Shown here in pieces: positions 11,001 through 22,310 of a stretch of 64,000 nt of DNA (the stretch's first letter is position 1; each line of letters starts with the position of its first letter). A program made the position numbers and the translations under genes. The DNA lies in NCBI RefSeq assembly GCF_013087525.1, contig NZ_JABFCS010000001.1:1798001-1862000 (forward strand). Reading direction: 5' to 3'. This stretch comes from Ramlibacter montanisoli. Lineage in GTDB: Bacteria; Pseudomonadota; Gammaproteobacteria; Burkholderiales; Burkholderiaceae_C. The notes under the pieces were generated by a model. It saw nothing but the letters and a program-made list of their open reading frames with translations, was not told the origin of the DNA and searched no databases.

Positions 11001-14000
11001 CCCGATCAAGCAGCCGGCGCCATCGTGCGCGGGATGACCCGCCAGGTCGGCAACGCGATCGACGAGTTCGTGACCGACGCCGTGCGCAACAGCCTGCTGG
11101 GCCTGCCGCTCGACCTCGCGGCCATCAACATCGCCCGCGGCCGCGACGCCGGCGTGCCGACCCTGAACGAGGCCCGTCGCGAGTTCTTCCAGATGACGGG
11201 CGACAGCCAGCTGAGGGCGTACACGAGCTGGGTGGACCTCACCCAGCATCTCAAGCACCAGGCGTCGGCCATCAACTTCATCGCCGCCTACGGCACGCAC
11301 GAGGCGCTGCTCAACGCAGACGTCAACGCGGTCGCCGAGAAGCGCGCCATCGCCGTGGCCCTCGTGTTCGGCGGCACGGCCGTCTACACCGACAGCAGCG
11401 GCGTCCAGCACACCTTCGATGCCGACGCCGTGGGAGTGGACCGCCTTGACTTCCTGAACAGCACGGGCCGCTTCGCCAACACGGCCACCGGCGTGACGGT
11501 CACCGGGGTCGACGACATTGATCTCTGGATCGGCGGGCTGGCGGAACAGACGATGCCCTTCGGCGGCATGCTGGGCTCCACCTTCGGCTTCGTCTTCGAA
11601 ACCCAGCTCGAATCGCTGCAGAACGGCGACCGGTTCTATTACCTGTCGCGGCTGGCGGGCCTGAACTTCCTGACCGAGATGGAGAACAACTCGTTCGCCA
11701 AGCTGGTGATGCGCCACACCGACGTCACCCACCTGCCGGCGGACATCTTCTCCACGCCCGGCTGGATCCTTGAGGTCGACACGACGCGGCAGTACACCGG
11801 CATCGGCGACGGCAATGACGATCCGACCGAGGGCGGAACGGCCCTGCTGCCCCTGGTGATCCGGGACGATCCCGCGACGCCGGAGCTCGACACGAACTAC
11901 CTCCGCTACACCGGCGGCGACCACGTCGTCCTCGGCGGCACCGCGGGCAACGACACGCTCATCGCCAGCATCGGCGACGACACGCTCTGGGGGATGGCGG
12001 AAACGACAGGCTGGAAGGCGGCGCCGGCAACGACAACATCGAGGGCGGTGACAGCGACGACATCATCACCGACACCGGTGGCGACGACGTGCTCAAGGGC
12101 AACGCGGGCAACGACGTCATCCACGGCGGGCCGGGCTTCAACCTGATCCTCGGCGGCGACGGCAGCGACTTCATCATCACCGGCGAGGACGTGTCCGAGA
12201 CTTTCGCCGGCCAGGGCAACGACTTCATCCTGGGCGCCCAGATGAACCTGCCCACCTTCGGCAACGAGGGCGACGACTGGATCGAGATCGGAACCTCGGA
12301 CGGCGCCGGCGGCGACAACTTCGACCCGCTGGAGGCGGGCACCATCCTCGGCCACGACGTCTTCATCACCGGCGGAGGATTCGACGAGGCCGACGGCGAA
12401 GGCGGCGACGACATCATGGTGTTCTCCGACGGTTCGGACCACTTCGGCGGCGGCGGCGGATTCGACTGGGCCAGCTACGCAGCCGACCCGCTGGGCGTGT
12501 CGGCCGACCTGCTGGTCAGCGACCGCATCGAACCTCCCGTGACGCCATCGAACCAGGGCATCCTGGACGCATTCGCACAGGTCGAGGGGCTGTCCGGCTC
12601 CGCGTTCAGCGACATCCTGCGCGGCGACAACGAGGACGCATTGAGCATCGCCACCGGGGATGCGCAGGACAGCACGCTGACCAACGTCGCCCTCTACAGC
12701 AACGTGCAGCCGCTGCTGGGTGCCGGGGTGGCCACGTTCAATTCCGGCAACATCATCCTGGGCGGTGGCGGCAACGACATCATCGAGGGCCGCGGCGGCA
12801 GCGACATCATCGACGGCGACCGCTGGCTCAACGTGCGCATCAGCGTGCGACAGAACGTCGACGGCACGGGGCCCGAGATCCGCAGCGTGAACAGCCTGAC
12901 CGAGCTGGTGCCCGACATGCTGGCCGGCACCTACAACCCCGGCCAGCTCCAGATCGTGCGCGAGATCCTGACAGCGGCGCCAGGATTCGACACCGCCGTC
13001 TTCACCGGCAACCGCGCCGACTACACCGTCACCACGGCTGCCGACGGCACCGTGACTGTGGCCCACGTCACGCCGCTGACGCCGGCCTGGGACGACGGCA
13101 CCGACACGCTGCGCAACATCGAGCGGCTGCAGTTCAACGACGGGGCTGTCGTTCTCACGCCCGGCCTCAATGCGGAGCCCGTGGGCTTGCTGACCCTGAA
13201 CAACGGAACGCCGGCCGTCAACCAGGTGCTGACCGCATCCGCAGCCGGCATCAGCGACGGCGACAGCCCGGCCGGGATCACCGGCCCGATCAGTTTCGTC
13301 TGGCAGGCCGAAGTCCTGCCCGGTACCGGCATCTTCCAGGACATCGTCGGCGTCGGCGGGGCCATCGAAGACACGGCGGTCGGCCCCAACTTCCGCGTCA
13401 CGCAGCAGTTCGACGGCCTGGCCCTGCGCGCGCGCGCCGTCTACAAGGACGGCCATGGCGTCCTGGAGAACGTCTATTCGGCGGCCACCGCCCCTGTCGA
13501 TGGCGTGGTGGCCCCGCCTGCGACCGGCGGGCCCCTGCCCGTGGAGACTCCGGTGGACAGCGCCGGCGTCCGCTTCATCCGGGCGGACCTCGACTTCATG
13601 CTCCAGCAGATCAGGATCGGGGAGGCCCATTCGGGCGCCTACGGCACGGAGTCCCAGGACCTGCGTTCCCTGCTGCCCAACACGCGCCTGCCCTTCGGGC
13701 TGCGGACCGTGGACGGATCCTTCAACAACCTGGTGCCCGGCCAGGAGCAGTTCGGAGCGGCGGACGGGAGCTTCCCGTTCCTGCTGGACCAGGTGTTCCT
13801 CAACGACGCGGACGGCGACACCTTCGACGCGAACGGCCCGGCGCCCGGCGGACTGGTGAACAACACCAACTACGCGACGACCACGAATGTCGCCGATGCC
13901 GACCCGCGCATCATCTCTAACCTGATCTCCGACCAGACCGCCAACAACCCCGCCGCCGTCGCTGCCAACGGTGGCGCCGAAGCGGTGATGAGCCCGGGCA

Positions 14001-17000
14001 TGGACGGGGTGTTCGGCACCGCGGACGACCGGCCGGTCTTCTTCATCCCCAACACGGCCCCGGACGAAGGACTGTCGGCGCAGTTCAACTCCTGGTTCAC
14101 ACTGTTCGGCCAGTTCTTCGACCACGGCCTGGACCTCGTGGACAAGGGCGGGAACGGCACGGTCTTCATCCCGCTGGAGGCGGACGACCCGCTGATCGCG
14201 GGGGCCGATGGCATCTTCGGCAATGGCGACGACCTCTCCGTGAACCAGCGGTTCATGGTCGTGACCCGTGCCACCAACGCGACCGATGCCCTCAGCATCG
14301 CCACCCAGGCGGGCGCCGACAACATCCTCAACACGGCGGACGACGTCCATTTCCACAACAACCAGACGACCCCCTTCGTCGACCAGAACCAGACCTACAC
14401 GTCGCACGCGTCCCACCAGGTGTTCCTGCGTGAGTACGAAATGGGCGCTGGCGGCAGGCCCGTGGCCACGGGCCGGCTGCTCGACGGCGTCAATGGCGGC
14501 ATCGCCAACTGGGCCGAAGTCAAGGCGCACGCGCTCGAGTTCCTGGGTCTTCGCCTGTCGGACACCGACGTCCTCAACGTGCCCCTGCTGGCCACTGACG
14601 CCTACGGGAAGTTCATTCCCGGCGTCAACGGTTTTGCCCAGGTCGTCACCAACGTGGGACTGGTCGAGGGCACGGCCACCGGACTCGACCTGAACAACCT
14701 GCCCGACCAGGTGGTGAACGGGGTGCCAGTCGAAGTCTTCGCAGCACGCACCGGCCACCCCTTCCTTGCGGACATCGCGCACACCGCCGCGCCCCTGGGC
14801 ATGGTCGACCACGACCGCAACCCGGCCACGGCCCCGGTGCAAGGCACCGCGGATGCCGACACGGACACCGGCAATGCGATCCCGCTCAATGCGTTCGGCG
14901 TGGCGACCACCTACGACAACGAACTGCTGGACGCCCACTTCATCACCGGCGACGGCCGTGGCAACGAGAACATCGGCCTGACCGCCGTCCACTTCATCTT
15001 CCACGCCGAACACAACCGGCTGGTGGACCACGTCAAGTCGGTCATCCTCGCCTCGAACGACCCGGCATTCATTGCCCAGTGGCAATACCCGGACGGATCG
15101 TGGAACGGGGAACGGCTGTTCCAGGCGGCCCGCTTCGGCACCGAGATGCAGTACCAGCACCTGGTGTTCGAGGAGTTCGCGCGCAAGGTGCAGCCGCAGG
15201 TGGACGTGTTCCTGCTGGAGGGCCAGGGCTACGACTCGACGATCGACGCGTCGATCGTCGCCGAGTTCGCCCACGTCGTCTACCGGTTCGGGCACTCCAT
15301 GCTCACCGAAACGGTGGACCGGTACGACCCGGAGTTCAACGTGATCGGCGGCGAGCAGCTGGGCCTGATCGCGGCCTTCCTGAACCCGCTCGAATACACC
15401 GCGAGCGGAGCGAACGACGCGGCGGCGGCCGGGGCGATCGTGCGCGGCACGACACGGCAAGGCGGCAACGAGATCGACGAGTTCGTGACCGAGGCCCTGC
15501 GCAACAACCTGCTGGGTCTGCCGCTCGACCTGCCCGCCATCAACATCGCACGCGGCAGGGACACGGGGGTGCCGACGCTGAACCAGGCGCGCGCCCAGTT
15601 CTTCGACATGACCGGTGACACCCAGCTCAAGCCCTATGCAAGCTGGGCCGACCTGGCCGGCAACCTGAAGCACGAAGCCTCCCTGGTCAACTTCATCGCG
15701 GCCTACGGCACGCACGACTCGATCACCGAGGCGACCACGAACGCCGGCCGGCGCGCCGCCGCCTACGCCCTGGTCTATGGCGCCAATGGCATGGACGGCC
15801 TGGCCGACAGCGGCGATGAACCGACCGTGGCCGTGCCGGCCGACCGGCTCGACTTCCTGAACGGCCCTGCCGCCAGCACTGGAGTGGACGCGATCGACCT
15901 CTGGATCGGCGGTCTGGCCGAAAAGCAGATGCCGTTCGGCGGCCTGCTGGGGTCCACCTTCAACTTCGTGTTCGAAAACCAGATGGAGAAGCTCCAGAAC
16001 GGCGACCGCTTCTATTACCTGGAGCGGACCGCGGGGCTCAACTTCTTCAACGAGCTGGAGAACAACAGCTTTGCCAAGGTGATCATGGCGAACACCGACG
16101 CCAAGCACCTGGCCGGAGACGTCTTCTCGACCCCCGGCTTCACGCTGGAAGTCAATCAGGCGCACCAGTTCACGGGCCTGGGTGCCGATGGCCGGGGCGA
16201 CCCGCTCGGCGACGTCATCCGCGACGACCCGCAGACGCCGGACCTCGACACGAACTTCCTCCAGTACACCGGCGACCAGCACGTCGTGCTGGGCGGCACG
16301 TCCCTGAACGACGTCCTCATCGCGAGCGAGGGGGATGACACCCTCTATGGCGACGAGGGCAACGACAGGCTCGAAGGAGGCTTCGGCAACGACATGATCC
16401 TGGGCGGCGACGGCGACGACATCATGACCGACGTCGGCGGGGACGATAACCTGCAAGGCGGCGACGGCAACGATGCGATCCACGGCGGCCAGGGCCTGAA
16501 CCTGATCCTCGGCGGCTTCGGCAACGACTTCATCGTGCTCGGCCCGGACGGCGCCGAAGCCTTCGGCGGCGGGGGCAATGACTTCATCATGGGGACCCGC
16601 TCGGCCGAGATGCTGTTCGGCAACGAGGGCAACGACTGGATCGAACACGGCATGGCCGACGGCAGCGCGGGCGAGAACTTCGACACGCGCGGCCTCGATG
16701 CGATCGTTGGTCACGACGTCTTCATCGGCGACAGCGTCTCCGATCGCATGGGCGGCGAAGGCGGCGACGACATCATGCAAGGCAACGGCGGCCAGATCGA
16801 CCGCTACCTTGGCGGTTCCGGCTTCGACTGGGCGCTGTTCAAGCACCCCACCAACGGCACGACGGCCGACCTGAACCTGAGCGCCTTCAACGAGGCGCCC
16901 CAGCCGCTGTCGGTCGCCTCCGTCCTGGCCCGGTTCGAATCCGTCGAAGGCCTGTCGGGCTCCGCGTTCTCCGACGTGCTGATCGGCGACGACATGGACG

Positions 17001-20000
17001 CGACCACGATCCCGACGTCCGGCTTCACCGGCAGCGTGCTGACCAACTTCTGGCTGATCGACGGCCTGCAGGAATTCGTCGGGGCCGGCGTCACCTCGTT
17101 CAGCTCGGGCAACATCATCCTGGGCGGCGACGGGCACGACCTGCTCGAAGGCCGTGGTGGCGACGACCTGATCGACGGCGACCGCTCGCTCAACGTCCGC
17201 ATCAGCGTGCGCTCCAACAGCGACGGCACCGGCGACGAGCTGTTCAGCGTCGACACGATGAGCGAACTCGTGGACGAGATCTTCGCCGGCACGGTCAATC
17301 CGGGTCAGCTGGTGGTCGTCCGGGAACTGCTGTCCGGCAACCCCGAGGCACCCGGCTTCGACACGGCGGTGTTCCGCGGCACCCTCGCAGAGTACGAGTT
17401 CATCACGGATGACCTGACCGGGGTCACCACCGTGACGCACAACCTGCTGGATGGCGACGGCCTGGTGGTGGGCATCGGCATCGATGGCGTGACCCCTCAC
17501 CAACATCGAGCGCCTGCAGTTCTCCGACCAGTCGATCATCCTCGATCCCTTCTTCGAGAATGCGCCGGTTGGCCTGCTGACGATCAATGACGACACGCCG
17601 GAAGTGGGTCAAGCGCTCACCGTGTCGACGGCAGGCGTCACGGACGACGACAACATCAGCCCGACCAACCCGACGGGCACGATCACCGGCCCTGTCTCCT
17701 ACTTCTGGCAGGTCGAACTGGTCCCCGCTTCCGGAATCTTCAGCGACATCATCATCCCCACCGGTCTCGGCGACCAGTTCGCGATCGGCTCCAGCTACAC
17801 GCCGCGCACGGATGAAGGCGGGCTTGCGCTGAGGGTGCGGGCGGTGTACCAGGACGCCCTGGGCGTGCTGGAAACCGTGTTCTCTGCGCCGACCGCGGCG
17901 GTGGTCGACGGTACGCCGGGCGGCACGCTCACGATCTCCGACTCGACGCCGACCGAGGGCCAGCCCCTCACGGTGGACAACCAGATCACCGACGCCAACG
18001 GCCTGGACGCCGTGGTCTTCAACTACCAATGGCAACAGAGCCAGCTGGGCGGCGGCGGTGCGTTCAGCAACATCGCCGGAGCGACCGACGCGAGCTTCAC
18101 GCCGGAACAGGCGCAGGTCAATCGCCAGTTGCGGGTCGTGGTGAACTACATCGACAACGCCGGGAACCTGAATTCATTCACTTCGCCGGCCACGATCGTG
18201 ACCGGCGACCTGATCGCTCCGAACGGTGCCCCCGATACGCTCAACGGCACGGCGGGGCAGGACAACATCAGCGGCGGCGGAGGTGCGGACATCCTGAACG
18301 GGCTTGACGGCGCCGACCTCCTTTCCGGCGGCACGGGCAACGACGTCGTCAATGGCGGAGCCGACAACGACCTCATCCACTACGCGATCGGAGACGGCAT
18401 CGATGCCGTGGACGGCGGGCTCGGCCTGGACGTGCTGAACATCACCGACGGCAACACGGCCAGTTCCCTGAACGTTGTCTACGTGGCTGGCGCGCTGACC
18501 CTGGTGGCGGGCGGCACGGTGGTCAACGTGGAGTCCGTGGCGGCCAACCTGCAGGGCGGAACCGATACCCTGAGTTATGCCGGCACGACGGAAGCCGTGA
18601 CGGTGAACCTGGGCGCGGGCACGGCCTCCGGCTTCGCCTCCATCGCCGGCATCGAGAACGCGATGGGTGGCAGCGGCAACGACACGATCATGGGCTCCGC
18701 AGGCGTCACCAACAGCCTGAACGGCGGAGCGGGCAACGACGTGTTCGTGGTCGATGACACCGCAGACGTGGTCACCGAAGCCGCCGGCGGCGGAACGGAC
18801 GAGGTTCGCTCACTCGCCGCCAGCTACACGATCGCCAATCCCAACGTGGAGAACCTGACGTATATCGGCACGGGGAACTTCACCGGCACGGGCAACACCG
18901 CGGCCAACGTGGTCACAGGCGGCAATGGCGCCGACGTGCTGTCCGGCGCCGCCGGCAACGACACGGTGAACGGCGGCATCGGCGCCGACACCCTCAGCGG
19001 CGGCACCGGCAACGACACCGTCTCCGGTGGCGACGGCAACGACACGATCAACTACGCCCTCGGCGACGGCGTCGATACCTGGGACGGCGGATCAGGCCTG
19101 GATCGGGTCAACGTCACGGGCACCGCTGCGAACAACACGCTGAACGTGACCTACAACGGCAGCGTGCTCACCACCGTGGCTGGCAACACGATGGTCGGTG
19201 TCGAGCAAGTCGTCGCTGATCTTCTTGGCGGGTCCGACACGCTGATTTACACCACGACCGCCGCCGTGACCGTGAACCTGGGCCTGGGAACGGCGTCCGG
19301 ATTCACGCGCCTGGTGGGGATCGAGAACGTGCTGGGCGGCAGCGGCAACGACACGCTGGTGAGCGCGGCAGGCGTGGTCAACTCGCTCAACGGCGCCGGC
19401 GGCAACGACGTCTACGTGGTGCACGAGGCCACCGACATCGTGACCGAAGCGGCCGGGGGCGGGACGGACGAGGTCCGCTCGGTGGGCGCCAGCTACACGC
19501 TGCTCAATGCCAACGTGGAGAACCTGACGTTCATCGGCGCCGGCAGCTTCACGGGCACCGGCAATGCCGGGGCGAACGTGGTCACCGGGGGCAGCGGCAG
19601 CGACACCCTCAACGGCGGGCTCGGCAACGACACGCTGTTCGGCAACGCCAGCAACGACACCCTCAACGGGGACGCGGGCAACGACTCGCTGAACGGCGGA
19701 ACGGGTGCCGACGCGCTCAATGGCGGTGACGGCAACGACCTGCTCGATGGCGGCAGCGAAAGCGACACCTTGAGCGGCGGTGCCGGCAACGACACGCTGC
19801 TCGGGGGCGCGGGCAACGACGCACTCAATGGCGGCGACGGTGTCGATGTGATCAACGGCGGTTCCAACAACGACATGCTCACCGGCGGGCTTGCCAACGA
19901 CACCTTCGTCTTCCAGGCTGGCTTTGGCATCGACCGGATCATCGACTTCGACGCCAACGTCGCAGCGGGCGGACAGGACCTGATGGACATCAGCGCGCTC

Positions 20001-20171
20001 GGGATCACCGCGGCCAACTTCGCCGCCTCGGTGGCCATCGCGGTGGTCAACATCGACGGGGTCGGCCCGCTCGACACGCTGGTGACGATCGGTACCAACT
20101 CGATCGGCGTGCTCGGCGTGAACGGCGCCGGCGCCAACGCCATCGGCCAATCCGACTTCATCCTGTCCTGA
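5045..20171 (+). CDS. Giant secreted RTX protein with two animal-type haem peroxidase domains (peroxicin/MopA-like)
   Basis: Reconstructed length is about 5,041 residues after three frame breaks (near 9909 extra base, 11990 missing G, 17493 extra C). Order: peroxidase N-terminal strip (1-118); alanine-rich repeat arrays (about 135-1540); peroxidase domain 1; RTX and Ig-like segments; a second strip plus peroxidase domain 2 (about 2840-3740); RTX; Ig-like repeats; a long RTX block; and a serralysin-like C-terminal export signal (about 4950-5041). Both domains keep distal FGQFFDHG (His1611, His3027), GDGRGNE (Arg1836/Glu1839, Arg3305/Glu3308) and proximal YR-GHSML (His1947, His3417). By comparison with myeloperoxidase these are the distal His, both haem-ester acids, the catalytic Arg and the proximal His. 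The Asp that binds calcium after the distal His is Gly here. There is no Sec signal; the next genes encode a type I exporter. The substrate is unknown; Mn(II), halide or phenol are possible. Confidence 0.88.
5450..7381 (+). repeat. Coding tandem array A, 84-bp units, about 23 copies
   Basis: In-frame 28-residue units repeat from one degenerate copy (5450-5533) through 22 regular copies starting at 5534. Typical units contain [11 protein letters not shown] and end AALLAAQ. The period was checked directly: the same GCCGCGCTGC occurs at 5681 and 5765. Units vary mainly at the D/A/N/S before L and in the last four residues. The composition is nearly all Ala, Asp, Leu, Gln, Ser and Thr, with no Lys or Arg in the array. 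Twenty-eight residues equal four heptads, so a long acidic alpha-helical rod or coiled coil is expected. Confidence 0.93.
7811..9658 (+). repeat. Coding tandem array B, 84-bp units, about 22 copies
   Basis: A second, different 28-residue family begins [19 protein letters not shown] and ends with either EADVLAAQ or EAAIPVAQ. The first two units start at 7811 and 7895, confirming the 84-bp period. The two endings are interspersed through the array, as expected from unequal crossing-over or conversion among units. The last four units are more diverged. A non-repetitive alanine-rich linker (7382-7810) separates it from array A. It shares period, acidity and lack of Lys/Arg with array A but not sequence. 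Confidence 0.93.
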
Positions 20172-20181
20172 CCTGGCCCCC

Positions 20182-20218
20182 GCGCCTCCACCGTCGGCAT
20201 GCCGAAGGCTGGAGGCGC
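20182..20218 (+). terminator. Strong hairpin between the RTX gene and the exporter genes
   Basis: Perfect 9-bp arms (GCGCCTCCA at 20182-20190, TGGAGGCGC at 20210-20218) enclose an inner palindrome TCGGCATGCCGA (20194-20205). It starts 10 nt after the RTX stop and has no U run. In RTX operons such as hly, a terminator between the toxin and exporter genes lowers exporter expression; this hairpin sits in the matching place. Confidence 0.55.
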
Positions 20219-20246
20219 AGGGTTCCCTCACCCGAGGAGAGACGAC

Positions 20247-20616
20247 ATGAGCACGCAGAGCAACCAGTCCGGACCGGCAGAGAGGGACGGCACGGGAGAC
20301 AGCGCAGCACAGCCGGCGGAACACAAGCCGGCCGTCCGCGCGGCCTCCGACCCGCGCGAAGTGGCCTCCCTGTTCATGACCCGCATGAACATGATCAACG
20401 GGAAGAAGGACGAACTGTCGATGGCGATGAACGGCATGTTCGACCTTACGCGCCAGTTGATCCGCAACTACGCCGAGCAGCAGCTGGCCATCGAGAACCT
20501 GCGACGGCGCGTGAAGACGCTGGAAGCGGCGGTGCCCGGGCAGCCCCTTCGCCCCTGCAGTAGCCAGCAGCCTCGTCACAGCAGAAGTCCTCGAACCAGC
20601 CGTTGGAGTGCCATGA
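20247..20616 (+). CDS. Small coiled-coil protein of the type I secretion cluster, unknown function
   Basis: I do not recognise a family. The product is about 122 residues. Its N-terminal 45 residues are polar and low in complexity. They are followed by an amphipathic helical stretch, roughly residues 45-90 (FMTRMNMINGKKDELS through AIENLRRRVKTLE), that looks like a coiled coil. There is no signal peptide or membrane segment, so it is probably cytosolic. The ATG at 20247 has GAGGAG 7-9 nt upstream. A one-base break near 20540 is likely. In the shifted frame the protein ends in a TGA at 20614-20616 that overlaps the exporter ATG (ATGA), which argues for a real gene coupled to the exporter. A role as substrate chaperone or exporter partner is only inferred. 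Confidence 0.6.
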
Positions 20617-22294
20617 AACCCTTGCTTTCCGAACTGCGACCCATGATGGGTGCCATCGCGGCGTTCTCGTTCGTCATCAACCTCCTGTTTCTCGTGCCGG
20701 CGTTCTTCACGCTGCAAGTATTCGACCGTGTGATCTCGACCAACAGCAGCGATACGCTCCTGGTCCTGCTGGCCGGCACAGCGGTGGCGCTGCTGATCCT
20801 CATGTTCCTCGACTACGTTCGCACGCGGCTGCAGAACGTGGTGGGCAACCTGGTGGACGAACGCCTGTCCCCGCCCGTGGTGAACGCCATCGTGGTCCGC
20901 GCCGCGCGCTCCTCGAGCGCGGCCCGCATCGACGGCATCCGTGACGTCGCGTCGCTGCGCGCCATGTTCTCCGCCAACGGGTTGATCGCGGTGTTCGACG
21001 CGCCATGGGTGGTGATCTACGTCCTGGTGATCTGGATGTTCCACCCCTATCTGGGCATCGGAGCGGCCTTGTCCGCGCTCCTCATGCTCGGCCTCGCATG
21101 GCTCAACGACCGCCTGAGCCGCGGCGCGCTCGAGCACCTGCAGAAGGAAGGGCGCCGCGCGTCCCAGTACGTGGAGAGCTCCCTGCGCAACGCGGAAGTC
21201 CTGCAGGCGCTGGGCATGACGCACCGCCTGCTGGCCCGGTGGCGCACCCTGCAGAACAAGGTCGCCGCGCTCCAGACCAGTGCCAGCCGCAGCACCGCGA
21301 CCTTCACGGTGGCGACGAAGACCGTGCGCCAGGCGATCCAGATCCTCATGCTGGCGCTGGGTGCCTACCTGGTGCTGACGCAACAGGCCTCCCCGGCATC
21401 ATGATCGCCACCAGCATCCTGCTGGGCCGGGCCGTTCAGCCGGTGGAGCAGGTCGTGGGCAGCTGGCGCGTGCTGACGGACGCGCGTGCCGCCTATGCGC
21501 GCCTGTCGGAGCTCGCGAAGGATTTCGACCAGGGCGAGCAGCGTGTGTCGATGCCGGCCCCGGAAGGCAGGCTGACCTCCGAGAACCTGTCGTTCCGGCT
21601 TCCGGGCTCCGAAACGATGGTTCTGGCCAACATCACCTTCGCCCTCGCCCCGGGCGAGGCACTGGCGATCGTCGGGCCGAGCGCGGCCGGCAAGTCGACG
21701 CTGGCACGCCTGCTGACGGGCGTCTGGGCTCCGAGCAGCGGCCACGTGCGGCTCGACGGCGCGGACATGGCCTACTGGCCGCGCGAGGAACTCGGGCCGC
21801 ACATCGGCTACGTTCCGCAGGACGTTGAACTGTTCGACGGCACCGTGGCGGACAACATCGCCCGCCTCGGCACGGTGGATTCGGCGGCGGTGGTCGCTGC
21901 GGCCCAGCGCGCGAACGCGCACGAGATGATTCTCACGCTGCCGCAGGGATACGACACGCCGGTCGGTGAGCATGGCGCACGGCTGTCTCCCGGGCAGCGC
22001 CAGCGGGTCGCGCTGGCCCGTGCCCTGTACGGCGATCCCCAGCTCGTGGTGCTGGACGAGCCGAACTCGAACCTGGATGGCGCCGGTGAAGTCGCGCTCG
22101 CGCAGGCCATGAGCGCGTTGCGCAGCGCCGGCGTCACCAGCGTCGTGGTCACCCACCGGCCTTCGCTGATCGCGCACGTGGACAAGATCATGGTGCTGGG
22201 CGCCGGGCGCATCCAGCAGTTCGGCCCGGCGGGCGAGGTGATGAAGGAAATGCAGCGGCAGTCACAAGCCATCGTGGAGCGCAAGGCGGCCTGA
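20613..22294 (+). CDS. Type I secretion ABC transporter, PrtD family
   Basis: This inner-membrane permease-ATPase should energise export of the giant RTX protein straight to the exterior. The product is about 560 residues. The membrane domain has hydrophobic spans starting at MGAIAAFSFVINLLFLVP and again around LVLLAGTAVALLILM. The nucleotide-binding domain has Walker A GPSAAGKST, the signature LSPGQRQRVALARAL and Walker B LVVLDEPNSNLD. There is no N-terminal peptidase-like C39 domain, as in the protease/lipase exporter group (PrtD, AprD, LipB). One base is missing near 21391, breaking the frame just before PGIMIATSILLGRA. It overlaps the upstream small gene and is followed 16 nt later by the adaptor gene. 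Confidence 0.93.
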
Positions 22295-22310
22295 CCGCGA
22301 GGAGGATCAC

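Noticed and set aside
11906..17596. A 1,896-codon minus-strand open frame opposite the giant gene
   Set aside because: Val/His/Gly/Asp-rich translation of the antisense of GC-rich RTX codons; no start context and no recognisable motif.
20199..21404. One long fused protein joining the small coiled-coil gene and the exporter
   Set aside because: The open frame links them only because of a likely one-base break near 20540; the shifted frame ends in an ATGA exactly at the exporter start, and PrtD-type proteins begin at that membrane domain.
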